In this document: positions 1 through 5,261 of the stretch, piece by piece
Layout of the letters: each line of letters starts with the position of its first letter
Position numbering within the stretch: position 1 is the stretch's first letter
DNA from: Candidatus Colimorpha enterica
GTDB taxonomy: Bacteria; Bacillota; Clostridia; Oscillospirales; CAG-272
DNA length: 5,261 bases
Reading direction: 5' to 3'
Assembly (NCBI GenBank): GCA_000433515.1
Contig: FR891185.1
Location: 72,715 to 77,975 of the forward strand
Position numbers and translations under genes: made by a program
Notes under the pieces: model-generated
Database searches by the model: none
What the model was told of the DNA's origin: nothing
Seen by the model: the letters and a program-made list of their open reading frames with translations, nothing else

Positions 1-2
1 AC

Positions 3-284
3 CTGCCGATATGGTGCTTCCGTCATCCGGCTCTTGAGAAAAAGAACGGCGACAAATGGGAATTGCTCCCGATGTCGGAAAAAGTCTTTAACGATGCCTT
101 CTACGATACCGGGTGGAGAGGGTATATGAAAGAGTGGGGGTCGGAGGATCAGTGCATGACGCAGGATCTGAAGCTGAAAAAATCGGATATGTATCGGGAA
201 TGGGGACCGGGAGAGTATCGCGCTGTTGTTTTCCTCGGAGCCAACAATGTCGCATACGCAGAATTCCAGATAACCGACCGATAA
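3..284 (+). CDS. C-terminal end of a probable Ig-like-domain extracellular protein (5' partial)
   Basis: The reading frame is open from the left edge (first full codon at 3) to a TAA at 282-284, giving 93 residues. A TTG at 63 could be read as a start, but the frame continues unbroken upstream with protein-like sequence and no ribosome binding site precedes it, so this is the tail of a longer gene. The segment is rich in aromatic residues (five Trp). It has the pattern LEKKNGDKWELLP, then a variable loop, then GPGEYRAVVFLG and a closing strand AYAEFQITD. That order (a 'W-x-L-P' strand, a 'G-E/K-Y-R' strand, a final 'F-x-I' strand) resembles C-terminal bacterial Ig-like domains of secreted or lipoprotein-type Clostridia proteins. 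The family call is by eye only. The signal peptide and main domain, if any, lie outside the window. It is probably functionally unrelated to the downstream operon, from which a terminator separates it. Confidence 0.6.
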   Translation: MPIWCFRHPALEKKNGDKWELLPMSEKVFNDAFYDTGWRGYMKEWGSEDQCMTQDLKLKKSDMYREWGPGEYRAVVFLGANNVAYAEFQITDR

Positions 285-309
285 AAACCCCTCCGGAATA
301 CCTCTGACA

Positions 310-352
310 GTGCAAAAAAGAATGCACAATTTCACGCGGACGCCTGTGTGAA
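310..352. repeat. Two small hairpins in the gap after the Ig-like gene
   Basis: GTGCA (310-314) can pair with TGCAC (323-327) around an A-rich 8-nt loop. Directly after it, 331-339 (TTCACGCGG) can pair with 344-352 (CTGTGTGAA) through nine pairs including two G-U, closing a 4-nt loop. Neither is followed by a T-run, so neither is a convincing intrinsic terminator alone. They may protect the 3' end of the upstream mRNA or be incidental. The 20-nt stretch at 311-330 is imperfectly repeated at 353-370 (TGCAAA, A-rich, AATGCA, then A/T). Confidence 0.35.
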
Positions 353-360
353 TGCAAAGA

Positions 361-420
361 AAATGCAAATCCGCTCTTACGGCAGAAAAGCAGCCGTGAG
401 AGCGGATTATTTACATTTTT
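361..420 (+). terminator. Intrinsic (possibly bidirectional) transcription terminator
   Basis: Positions 369-383 form a 15-bp stem with 393-407, with a single G-U pair and a 9-nt loop (AGAAAAGCA). The core is CCGCTCTTACGGC. The stem is followed by a T-rich tract (408-430, including TTTACATTTTTATT). An A-rich stretch (358-369) precedes it, so the structure could also stop transcription arriving from the opposite strand. It lies 77 bp past the stop codon of the Ig-like gene and ends just before the next promoter, so it most likely ends the upstream transcript and insulates the DeoR-led operon. Confidence 0.85.
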
Positions 421-434
421 ATTGGTTTTTATGA

Positions 435-463
435 TTGACAACTGTGATGTTGTGTGATATAAT
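435..463 (+). promoter_or_regulatory. Consensus housekeeping (sigma-A) promoter with extended -10
   Basis: TTGACA (435-440) matches the -35 consensus exactly and TATAAT (458-463) matches the -10 consensus exactly, with an optimal 17-bp spacer. A TG at 455-456, one base before the -10 box, adds an extended -10 element. Transcription would start near 470, giving a leader of about 55 nt before the regulator gene. An unregulated promoter this strong would be unusual for a catabolic operon, so a repressor is expected to act on it. The adjacent DeoR-family gene is the obvious candidate. Confidence 0.92.
443..458 (+). promoter_or_regulatory. Candidate operator: TGTGAT direct repeat in the promoter spacer
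   Basis: TGTGAT occurs at 443-448 and again at 453-458, a spacing of 10 bp or about one helical turn. The pair fills the interval between the -35 and -10 boxes and runs into the first base of the -10 box. Several DeoR-family repressors bind short direct repeats of this period near their own promoters, and a repressor here would block RNA polymerase. The assignment to the protein encoded at 525-1289 is inference from position and repeat geometry. Confidence 0.4.
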
Positions 464-488
464 TACATTGATTTTGTTAAAATAAACA

Positions 489-504
489 CCGCCGGTGCCG
501 GCGG
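489..504 (+). promoter_or_regulatory. GC-rich palindrome / hairpin in the 5' leader
   Basis: CCGCCGG (489-495) and CCGGCGG (498-504) are perfect inverted repeats separated by TG. As RNA this gives a six-pair stem closing a GUGC tetraloop. It sits in the AT-rich leader between the predicted start site (about 470) and the ribosome binding site of the regulator gene (AAAGGA, 509-514). There is no T-run after it, so it is not an intrinsic terminator. It could stabilise the 5' end of the mRNA, modulate translation of the regulator, or be a DNA operator just downstream of the promoter. Confidence 0.5.
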
Positions 505-524
505 AATGAAAGGACGGTCGGAAT

Positions 525-1289
525 ATGAGCTCACTCAGAAGAAATAAAATAAGAGAGCTTCTTCAGGCAAAGCCGTTTATCTCCCTGCACGATCTTGAGG
601 CAATGTTCCCGGATGTTTCAAGCATGACCCTGCGCCGCGATATCGAATATTTTGAAAAACAGGGCGAGGCAATAAAGGTGCGCGGCGGCGCGCGCTCCAT
701 GAAGTTCATAACCACCTCGATGGAGGACGCATTCAGTCTGCGCCTTCATGAAAATGCCGGCGCAAAGGAAAAGATCGCACGCCGTGCGCTTACTCTTCTC
801 GAAACCGGACGGTCGATATTCCTTGATTCCGGAACGACAATGCTCCGTCTTGCCGAGATGATCCCCGACGAGCGCATCACCGTTACCACGACCGGACTCA
901 ACGTCGCGATAGAGCTGATGAAAAAGGATCTGCCTATCGTCAATATAGTCGGCGGCATGATCAACCGCGACAATATCACGGTTTCCGGGTATCAGTCGAT
1001 CGCATTCATCGAGAGCATAAATATCGATCTTGCGTTCATAGTTCCCTCGGGCGTCTCTGCGAAGGACGGGCTTACCTGCGGAAACTACATCGAATGCGAG
1101 CTGAAAAAGCTGGTCGTTCAGAAGGCGCGCAAGGTCGTGCTTCTGATGGACAGCTCAAAGCTCAATAAAAGCCTGCCTTATACCTTCTGTTCGGTAGACG
1201 ACCTTGACTGCATAGTCTCCGACGAAGAGCTTCCCGCAGACATCCGTGAGAAGGCTGAAAAGGCGGGAATTACGGTACTTACGGCATAA
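525..1289 (+). CDS. DeoR-family transcriptional regulator
   Basis: The 254-residue product has the usual length and layout of the DeoR family. An N-terminal winged helix-turn-helix (about residues 1-57) has the recognition segment SSMTLRRDIEYFEKQGEAI and the wing KVRGGA. A C-terminal sugar-phosphate sensor domain (about 75-250) follows, with FLDSGTT (99-105), VTTTGLNVA (120-128), VGGMINRD (142-149), GVSAKDGLTC (176-185) and LLMDSSKLNK (206-215). These correspond to the phosphate-binding and isomerase-like fold motifs of the family. DeoR proteins are generally repressors released by a phosphorylated metabolite; the effector here cannot be named. The ATG at 525 follows AAAGGA (509-514) with 10 bases between. 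The gene is first in the operon, behind a consensus promoter, so it probably represses itself and the E2-E3-E1 genes downstream. Family assignment is firm; target and effector are inferred. Confidence 0.95.
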   Translation: MSSLRRNKIRELLQAKPFISLHDLEAMFPDVSSMTLRRDIEYFEKQGEAIKVRGGARSMKFITTSMEDAFSLRLHENAGAKEKIARRALTLLETGRSIFLDSGTTMLRLAEMIPDERITVTTTGLNVAIELMKKDLPIVNIVGGMINRDNITVSGYQSIAFIESINIDLAFIVPSGVSAKDGLTCGNYIECELKKLVVQKARKVVLLMDSSKLNKSLPYTFCSVDDLDCIVSDEELPADIREKAEKAGITVLTA

Positions 1290-1291
1290 AT

Positions 1292-1307
1292 CGCCGTCAG
1301 GCGTTTT
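1292..1307 (+). terminator. Weak hairpin plus T4 after the regulator gene (possible attenuation point)
   Basis: CGCC (1292-1295) can pair with GGCG (1300-1303) around a GTCA loop, followed at once by TTTT (1304-1307). An overlapping alternative stem joins ACGGC (1281-1285) to GCCGT (1293-1297), and the two are mutually exclusive. The four-pair stem and short T-run are too weak for an efficient terminator, so partial readthrough into the E2 gene is more likely. No convincing -35/-10 pair is seen in the 57-bp gap, which favours co-transcription from the promoter at 435-463. Confidence 0.25.
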
Positions 1308-1329
1308 AGCATATACAAGTTATTATTTC

Positions 1330-1336
1330 AAGGAGG
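1330..1336 (+). promoter_or_regulatory. Ribosome binding site fixing the GTG start of E2
   Basis: AAGGAGG is a full match to the anti-Shine-Dalgarno sequence, 10 bases ahead of the GTG at 1347. The next in-frame ATG is residue 7, inside the conserved first strand of the lipoyl domain, so the GTG is the right start. Confidence 0.85.
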
Positions 1337-1346
1337 AAATAAAAAA

Positions 1347-2636
1347 GTGGCACATGTTGTTATAATGCCCCGTCAGGGACAGAGCGTCGAAAGCTGCATC
1401 ATCACCGAGTGGAAGAAAAAAGTCGGCGATAAGGTTGCGGTAAAGGACGTGCTGTTCTCTTACGAGACCGACAAATCATCGTTTGACGAGCTTTCGGAGG
1501 TCGAAGGAACGCTTCTTGCCGTATTTGCGGCAGAGGGCGACGACGTCGAGTGTCTGCGCCCCGTCTGCGTGATCGGAAACGAGGGCGAGGACATTTCCGC
1601 GCTCATTCCGAAGGACGGAAGCGCTCCCACAGAAGAGGCAAAGCCGGAGGAAAAGAAGGAAGAGGCTGCAAAGCCCGAGGCTCCGAAGGCAGAAGCGGTT
1701 TCCACCGCCGCGGATAACGGCGACGGAAGAATGAAGATATCCCCGAGGGCAAGACACCTCGCAGAACGCACCGATGCCGACCTTTCCCGTGCGGTTCCGA
1801 CAGGGCCGAACGGCAGGATCATCGAGCGCGACGTAAACGCTCTTCTTGACAAGGGCTTTACGAATGCCGACAAGGCAGAGGTCAAAGCAGAAGCGGCTCC
1901 CGCGGCAAAGGCAGAGGCTCCCGCAGCAAAGCCGGAGAACACCGCGGAATATACCGATGTCAGGCTCCCCAACATCAGAAAGGTCATCGCAAGGTCGATG
2001 CACGCTTCTCTGTCGAACATGGCTCAGCTTACGCTCAACTCCTCCTTCGATGCTACTCAGATCATGGCATACCGCAAGATGCTCAAGGCAAATGCGGAAG
2101 CCCTCGGTATGAACAATATAACTCTGAACGACATCGTTCTCTACGCTGTTGCAAAGACGATCCCCGCATTCAGGGATCTCAACGCCCATTATCTTGACGA
2201 TAAGGAGATCATCCGTTACTTCAACACCGTCAACCTCGGAATCGCTGTCGATACCGAGCGCGGACTGCTTGTTCCCACCGTTTTCGGCGCCGAAAAGCTC
2301 TCCCTCAACGACCTTGCCGGCGAGGCAAAGAGCGTTATCACTGCGGCTCAGAAGGGTCAGATCTCTCCCGATAAGCTGAAGGGTGCATCCTTCACCGTCA
2401 CAAACCTCGGCGCTATGGGCATCGAGAGCTTCACTCCCGTCATCAACCCGCCGCAGACCGGAATCCTCGGCGTAGGCGCTGTGACATACAGGGTAAAGGC
2501 TGACGGAAGCACATATCCGGCAATGGGTCTGTCGCTTACCTTTGACCACCGTGCTCTTGACGGAGCTCCGGCGGCAAAGTTCCTCAAGGCTCTTTGCGAC
2601 AACCTTGCCAACTTCAATCTGCTTCTTGCCAAGTAA
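1347..2636 (+). CDS. Dihydrolipoamide acyltransferase, E2 of a 2-oxoacid (or acetoin) dehydrogenase complex
   Basis: E2 forms the core of the complex and moves the acyl group from its lipoyl arm to CoA. The 429-residue product shows the full domain order. A single lipoyl domain (1-78) has the modified lysine in ETDKSS (K43). An Ala/Lys/Glu/Pro-rich flexible linker (about 92-127) follows, then a peripheral-subunit-binding domain (about 130-168: KISPRARHLAE, TGPNGRIIERDV) and a second Ala/Pro linker (about 172-200). The catalytic domain (about 201-429) carries FTVTNLGAMGIESFTPVINP and the active-site motif DHRALDG (H401, D405). The lipoyl domain begins MPRQGQSVESCI rather than the usual MPxLGExxxEG; with ETDKSS this resembles the acetoin-dehydrogenase-type (AcoC) branch and related Firmicute E2s. 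The substrate (acetyl or other acyl group) is not decided by the sequence. It begins with GTG, lies 57 bp after the regulator gene and 29 bp before the E3 gene. It should need lipoylation by a ligase or transferase not seen here. Confidence 0.95.
   Translation: MAHVVIMPRQGQSVESCIITEWKKKVGDKVAVKDVLFSYETDKSSFDELSEVEGTLLAVFAAEGDDVECLRPVCVIGNEGEDISALIPKDGSAPTEEAKPEEKKEEAAKPEAPKAEAVSTAADNGDGRMKISPRARHLAERTDADLSRAVPTGPNGRIIERDVNALLDKGFTNADKAEVKAEAAPAAKAEAPAAKPENTAEYTDVRLPNIRKVIARSMHASLSNMAQLTLNSSFDATQIMAYRKMLKANAEALGMNNITLNDIVLYAVAKTIPAFRDLNAHYLDDKEIIRYFNTVNLGIAVDTERGLLVPTVFGAEKLSLNDLAGEAKSVITAAQKGQISPDKLKGASFTVTNLGAMGIESFTPVINPPQTGILGVGAVTYRVKADGSTYPAMGLSLTFDHRALDGAPAAKFLKALCDNLANFNLLLAK
1887..1931 (+). 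repeat. Tandem repeat in the E2 inter-domain linker
   Basis: A 24-nt unit (1887-1910, encoding AEAAPAAK) is followed directly by a 21-nt near copy (1911-1931, encoding AEAPAAK) that lacks one codon. These repeats form the flexible Ala/Pro linker between the subunit-binding and catalytic domains. Slippage at such tandem units is a simple way for linker length to vary between strains. Confidence 0.75.
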
Positions 2637-2665
2637 GAAATTACAGCTATTAGAAAGGCGAAAAA

Positions 2666-4027
2666 ATGTACGATCTTATCATTCTCGGCGGCGGTCCCGC
2701 CGGTTACAACGCGGCTGAAAGAGCGGCTCACGGCGGTCTTAAGACTCTTCTCATCGAGAAGAGAGCCCTCGGCGGCGTCTGCCTGAACGAAGGCTGCGTC
2801 CCTACAAAGACGCTTCTTTACTCAGCCAAAATCTACGACTACGCAAAACACAGTGCCGAATACGGAGTAAAGTTCGACGGCGCGTCCATCGACCATGCCG
2901 CTGTAATTGACAGAAAGGGCAGAGTCGTAAAGACACTTGTAGGCGGAATCGGCGCTTCCATGAAGAGAGCCGGCGTGGAGGTAGTCAATGCAGAGGGTCA
3001 GATCCTCGGCAGAGGCACCGACGGCTTTACCGTAAAGGCAGGCGACAAGGAATATAAGGGCTCAAAGCTCCTTATCTGCACCGGCTCGACCGCTGCCGTT
3101 CCTCCGATCCCCGGTCTGCGCGAGGCGGTTGCCTCCGGTTTTGCAATGACCAACCGTGAGATCCTTGACATGAAGAAGGTCCCGGAGAAGCTCGTCGTCA
3201 TAGGCGGCGGCGTCATCGGACTTGAAATGGCTTCCTACTTCAATTCTGTCGGAAGCAAGGTCACCGTTATCGAAATGCTTGATCATATCGCAGGCCCCAC
3301 CGACAGCGAGATCAGCAAGATCCTTTACAAAAACTACGTAAAGAAGGGCGTAGAGTTCCTTCTCGGCGCAAAGGTCACATCGGTCGGCACCGACTGCGTG
3401 AACTATGAGCTGGGCGGCAAGGAGCAGAGCGCAAAGGCAGATGCCGTTCTTGTATCGATAGGCAGACGCGCAATGACTCAGGGCATCGGTCTTGAGAACA
3501 TCGGCGTTCTTACCGAGAGAGGCGCTGTCGTCACAAACGATAAGCTTGAGACAAACGTTGCAAACGTCTGGGCGGCGGGCGACGTGAACGGCAAGTCCAT
3601 GCTTGCCCACACCGCATACCGCGAGGGCGAGGTTGCCGTCAACAATATGCTCGGCAAGCCCGACAGAATGAACTATAATTCCGTTCCCGCAGTCATTTAC
3701 ACCAACCCCGAGGTCGCCTCTGTCGGCGAGACCACCGAGACGGTCAAGGCAAAAGGGCTTGATGCGAAGATCGAGAGCTACACGCTCAAGTACAGCGGAC
3801 GCTATATTGCCGAGAACGAGGGCGGCGACGGTATCGTCAAGCTCATCATCGACAAGGAGCACAGAAAGATCCTCGGCGTTCACATGATCGGAAACTATGC
3901 TTCCGAGATCATCTACGGCGCGGCGCTCATGGTTGACCGCGAGATGAGAGTCGAGCAGGTTCAGAAGATCGTATTCCCGCACCCCACCGTCGGCGAGGTC
4001 ATCAGGGAAGCAATGTTCATGATCTGA
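2666..4027 (+). CDS. lpdA: Dihydrolipoyl dehydrogenase (E3)
   Basis: This FAD disulfide oxidoreductase reoxidises the dihydrolipoyl group of E2 and reduces NAD+. The 453-residue product has every expected landmark: the FAD-binding GGGPAG (8-13); the redox-active pair C39/C44 in GGVCLNEGCVPTK; the NAD-binding motif VVIGGGVIGLE (177-187); the second FAD contact WAAGDV (302-307); and the C-terminal dimer/active-site motif HPTVGE (H439, E444), supplied by the partner subunit. Length is normal and there is no extra N-terminal lipoyl domain as found in some E3s. The ATG follows GAAAGG (2653-2658) with 7 bases between. The stop TGA is followed immediately by TAA, a tandem stop. The gene lies between E2 and E1, so this copy probably belongs to this complex rather than being a shared housekeeping E3. 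Mercuric or glutathione reductase is excluded by the CxxxxC context and the HPTVGE ending. Confidence 0.96.
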   Translation: MYDLIILGGGPAGYNAAERAAHGGLKTLLIEKRALGGVCLNEGCVPTKTLLYSAKIYDYAKHSAEYGVKFDGASIDHAAVIDRKGRVVKTLVGGIGASMKRAGVEVVNAEGQILGRGTDGFTVKAGDKEYKGSKLLICTGSTAAVPPIPGLREAVASGFAMTNREILDMKKVPEKLVVIGGGVIGLEMASYFNSVGSKVTVIEMLDHIAGPTDSEISKILYKNYVKKGVEFLLGAKVTSVGTDCVNYELGGKEQSAKADAVLVSIGRRAMTQGIGLENIGVLTERGAVVTNDKLETNVANVWAAGDVNGKSMLAHTAYREGEVAVNNMLGKPDRMNYNSVPAVIYTNPEVASVGETTETVKAKGLDAKIESYTLKYSGRYIAENEGGDGIVKLIIDKEHRKILGVHMIGNYASEIIYGAALMVDREMRVEQVQKIVFPHPTVGEVIREAMFMI

Positions 4028-4051
4028 TAATCAAAGAAATTATAATTACTT

Positions 4052-4057
4052 AAGGAG
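4052..4057 (+). promoter_or_regulatory. Ribosome binding site of the E1 gene
   Basis: AAGGAG lies 9 bases before the ATG at 4067, within the very AT-rich 39-bp gap after the E3 gene. The gap holds no terminator, which supports co-translation from the operon mRNA. TATAAT at 4041-4046 resembles a -10 box, but no fitting -35 is seen upstream in the E3 coding sequence. Confidence 0.75.
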
Positions 4058-4066
4058 ATATATATC

Positions 4067-5261
4067 ATGCCTAAGAGTCAGTTCGTCGATCCGAAAAAAG
4101 CCTTTGAACCGGGCTATATCCATTTCACCGATATTCCGGTCTGCCAGTATAACAAGACCCTTGAAGAGGAGAAGGCTCTCTACACCAAGGAAGATTTCAT
4201 GCGCATCTACCGCGACATGGCTATCATCCGCGAGTTTGAGACAATGCTCAACGAGGTCAAGGTCAAGAGCGAATACAACGGCGTAAAGTACAACAACCCC
4301 GGACCCGCTCACCTTTCGATCGGTCAGGAGGCTTCGGCGGTCGGCGAGGCATACAGCCTTGATATCAACGACTACCAGTTCGGCTCACACAGAAGCCACG
4401 GAGAGATCCTTGCAAAGGGACTTTCCTCCATCCATAAGCTCGATGACAAGGAGCTTTACGATATAATGAAGGAGTTCCTCGGCGGTTCCGTCCTGAACGT
4501 TGTCGAGAAGCACATGAACGCAGGCGGAAACATCAAGGAGCTTGCGATCAACTTCCTTCTTTACGGCGCACTTGCAGAGATCTTCGCACGTACCACCGGC
4601 TTCAACCGCGGCCTCGGCGGATCGATGCACGCATTCTTCATCCCGTTCGGACTTATGCCGAACAATGCTATCGTCGGTGCTTCAGCTCCTATAGCTCTCG
4701 GTGCGGCTCTCTATAAGAGATCCAACCACAAGCCCGGAATCGTTGTCTCCAACTGCGGTGACGGCGCGACCGGACGCGGACCGGTTCTTGAATCCTTCAA
4801 CTTCGCTTCGATGGATCAGATCACCAAGCTCTGGGGAATGAACGGCAGATACAGCGATGCCGGAATGCCGATCCTCTTCAACGTATTCAACAACCACTAC
4901 GGCATGGGCGGTCAGACCCGCGGCGAGACAATGGGCTTTGATATGGTTGCCCGCCTCGGCGCCGGCTTCAACCCCGATCAGATGCACGCAGAGAGAGTCA
5001 ACGGTTACGACCCGCTTGCAGTCATCGACGCCGTTTCAAGAAAGAAGAAGCTCCTGCTCGAGGGCAAGGGACCGGCTCTTCTTGATGTCGTTACCTACCG
5101 CGTTTCCGGGCACTCTCCTTCCGACTCCTCTACCTACCGTACTCAGGAGGAGATCGAGGCATGGAAGGCAGCAGACCCGATCCCTGCGTTCAAGACCAAG
5201 CTCATCCTCGGCGGAATCGCTACAGAGAACGAGTTCGCGGCTCTTCACGAGCAGATCACCA
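4067..5261 (+). CDS. Thiamine-diphosphate E1, alpha-type region (3' partial; possibly a fused alpha/beta E1)
   Basis: E1 decarboxylates the substrate on thiamine diphosphate and acylates the lipoyl arm of E2. The frame is open for 398 codons to the window edge. Conserved alpha-subunit landmarks appear in order: AHLSIGQEASAVG (81-93), the FGSHRSHGEILAKG cofactor/substrate loop (105-118), RGLGGSMH (181-188), IVGASAPIALGAA (202-214), the thiamine-diphosphate motif GDG (231-233) to NN (275-276), and the loop SGHSPSDSSTYR (347-358). The final visible part, EEIEAWKAADPI then GIATENEFAALHE, matches the usual end region of E1 alpha. Two departures stand out: about 44 extra residues between AKG and TGF (119-176), and a GDG-to-NN gap of 41 rather than about 26 residues. 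At 398 residues without a stop it already exceeds typical stand-alone alpha subunits (about 320-370), and some Firmicute relatives are fused alpha/beta proteins of about 800 residues. Whether this one is fused cannot be seen here. Pyruvate, acetoin or a branched-chain 2-oxoacid are all possible substrates. Confidence 0.92.
   Translation, partial: MPKSQFVDPKKAFEPGYIHFTDIPVCQYNKTLEEEKALYTKEDFMRIYRDMAIIREFETMLNEVKVKSEYNGVKYNNPGPAHLSIGQEASAVGEAYSLDINDYQFGSHRSHGEILAKGLSSIHKLDDKELYDIMKEFLGGSVLNVVEKHMNAGGNIKELAINFLLYGALAEIFARTTGFNRGLGGSMHAFFIPFGLMPNNAIVGASAPIALGAALYKRSNHKPGIVVSNCGDGATGRGPVLESFNFASMDQITKLWGMNGRYSDAGMPILFNVFNNHYGMGGQTRGETMGFDMVARLGAGFNPDQMHAERVNGYDPLAVIDAVSRKKKLLLEGKGPALLDVVTYRVSGHSPSDSSTYRTQEEIEAWKAADPIPAFKTKLILGGIATENEFAALHEQIT

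Noticed and set aside
63..284. Short stand-alone gene starting at the TTG at 63
   Set aside because: The frame extends upstream to the window edge with protein-like sequence matching the same domain, and there is no ribosome binding site before the TTG.
88..441. Long minus-strand open frame across the Ig-like gene end and terminator
   Set aside because: It runs through the terminator stem, has low-complexity Arg/Ser/His-rich sequence, and no ribosome binding site; it is the antisense shadow of the 5' gene.
470..524. Riboswitch in the leader of the regulator gene
   Set aside because: The leader is only about 55 nt with one simple stem; there is no room for a known aptamer and no anti-terminator/terminator pair.
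1476..2549. 357-codon minus-strand open frame opposite the E2 gene
   Set aside because: The plus strand encodes a complete, motif-perfect E2; the opposite frame is open only because of the biased codon use and gives Cys/Ser-rich sequence with no recognisable domain.
3062..3982. 306-codon minus-strand open frame opposite the E3 gene
   Set aside because: It is a shadow of the E3 codon pattern; the plus strand carries every flavin and disulfide motif of a dihydrolipoyl dehydrogenase.
4041..4046. TATAAT before the E1 gene as a separate promoter
   Set aside because: No acceptable -35 hexamer lies 16-18 bp upstream, and the gap is simply AT-rich around a ribosome binding site.

Overview
The window reads as part of a chromosome from an anaerobic Firmicute, most likely a gut-type Clostridia (Oscillospiraceae/Ruminococcaceae-like). 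This is an inference from strong AAGGAG-type ribosome binding sites, short intergenic gaps, a consensus housekeeping promoter, fairly high-GC coding sequence beside AT-rich control regions, and the protein families present. No RNA gene, insertion sequence, CRISPR array or prophage gene is visible.

Layout. Positions 1-284 hold the last 93 codons of a gene that begins outside the window; its end resembles an extracellular bacterial Ig-like domain. Positions 285-524 are a non-coding control region with small hairpins, a strong intrinsic terminator (about 361-420), a textbook extended -10 promoter (435-463) and a GC-rich leader hairpin (489-504). From that promoter four genes run in the same direction with gaps of 57, 29 and 39 bp: a DeoR-family repressor (525-1289), the lipoylated E2 acyltransferase (1347-2636), the FAD enzyme E3, dihydrolipoyl dehydrogenase (2666-4027), and a thiamine-diphosphate E1 (4067 to beyond the right edge). 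They look like one operon, with a possible weak hairpin checkpoint after the regulator gene.

How the genes work together. E1 decarboxylates a 2-oxoacid (or cleaves acetoin) on thiamine diphosphate and passes the acyl group to the lipoyl-lysine of E2. E2 transfers it to CoA, and E3 reoxidises the dihydrolipoyl arm with FAD and NAD+. The DeoR-family protein would normally respond to a phosphorylated sugar or related metabolite, so the complex may be induced by a specific carbon source. The substrate cannot be read from this sequence; pyruvate, acetoin and branched-chain 2-oxoacids all remain open.

Most notable features: the E2-E3-E1 gene order with a DeoR regulator in front; an E1 whose alpha region carries an insertion of about 44 residues and a lengthened thiamine-diphosphate motif; the chance that E1 is a fused alpha/beta polypeptide continuing past the window; and a 10-bp-period direct repeat inside the promoter spacer that could be the regulator's operator.
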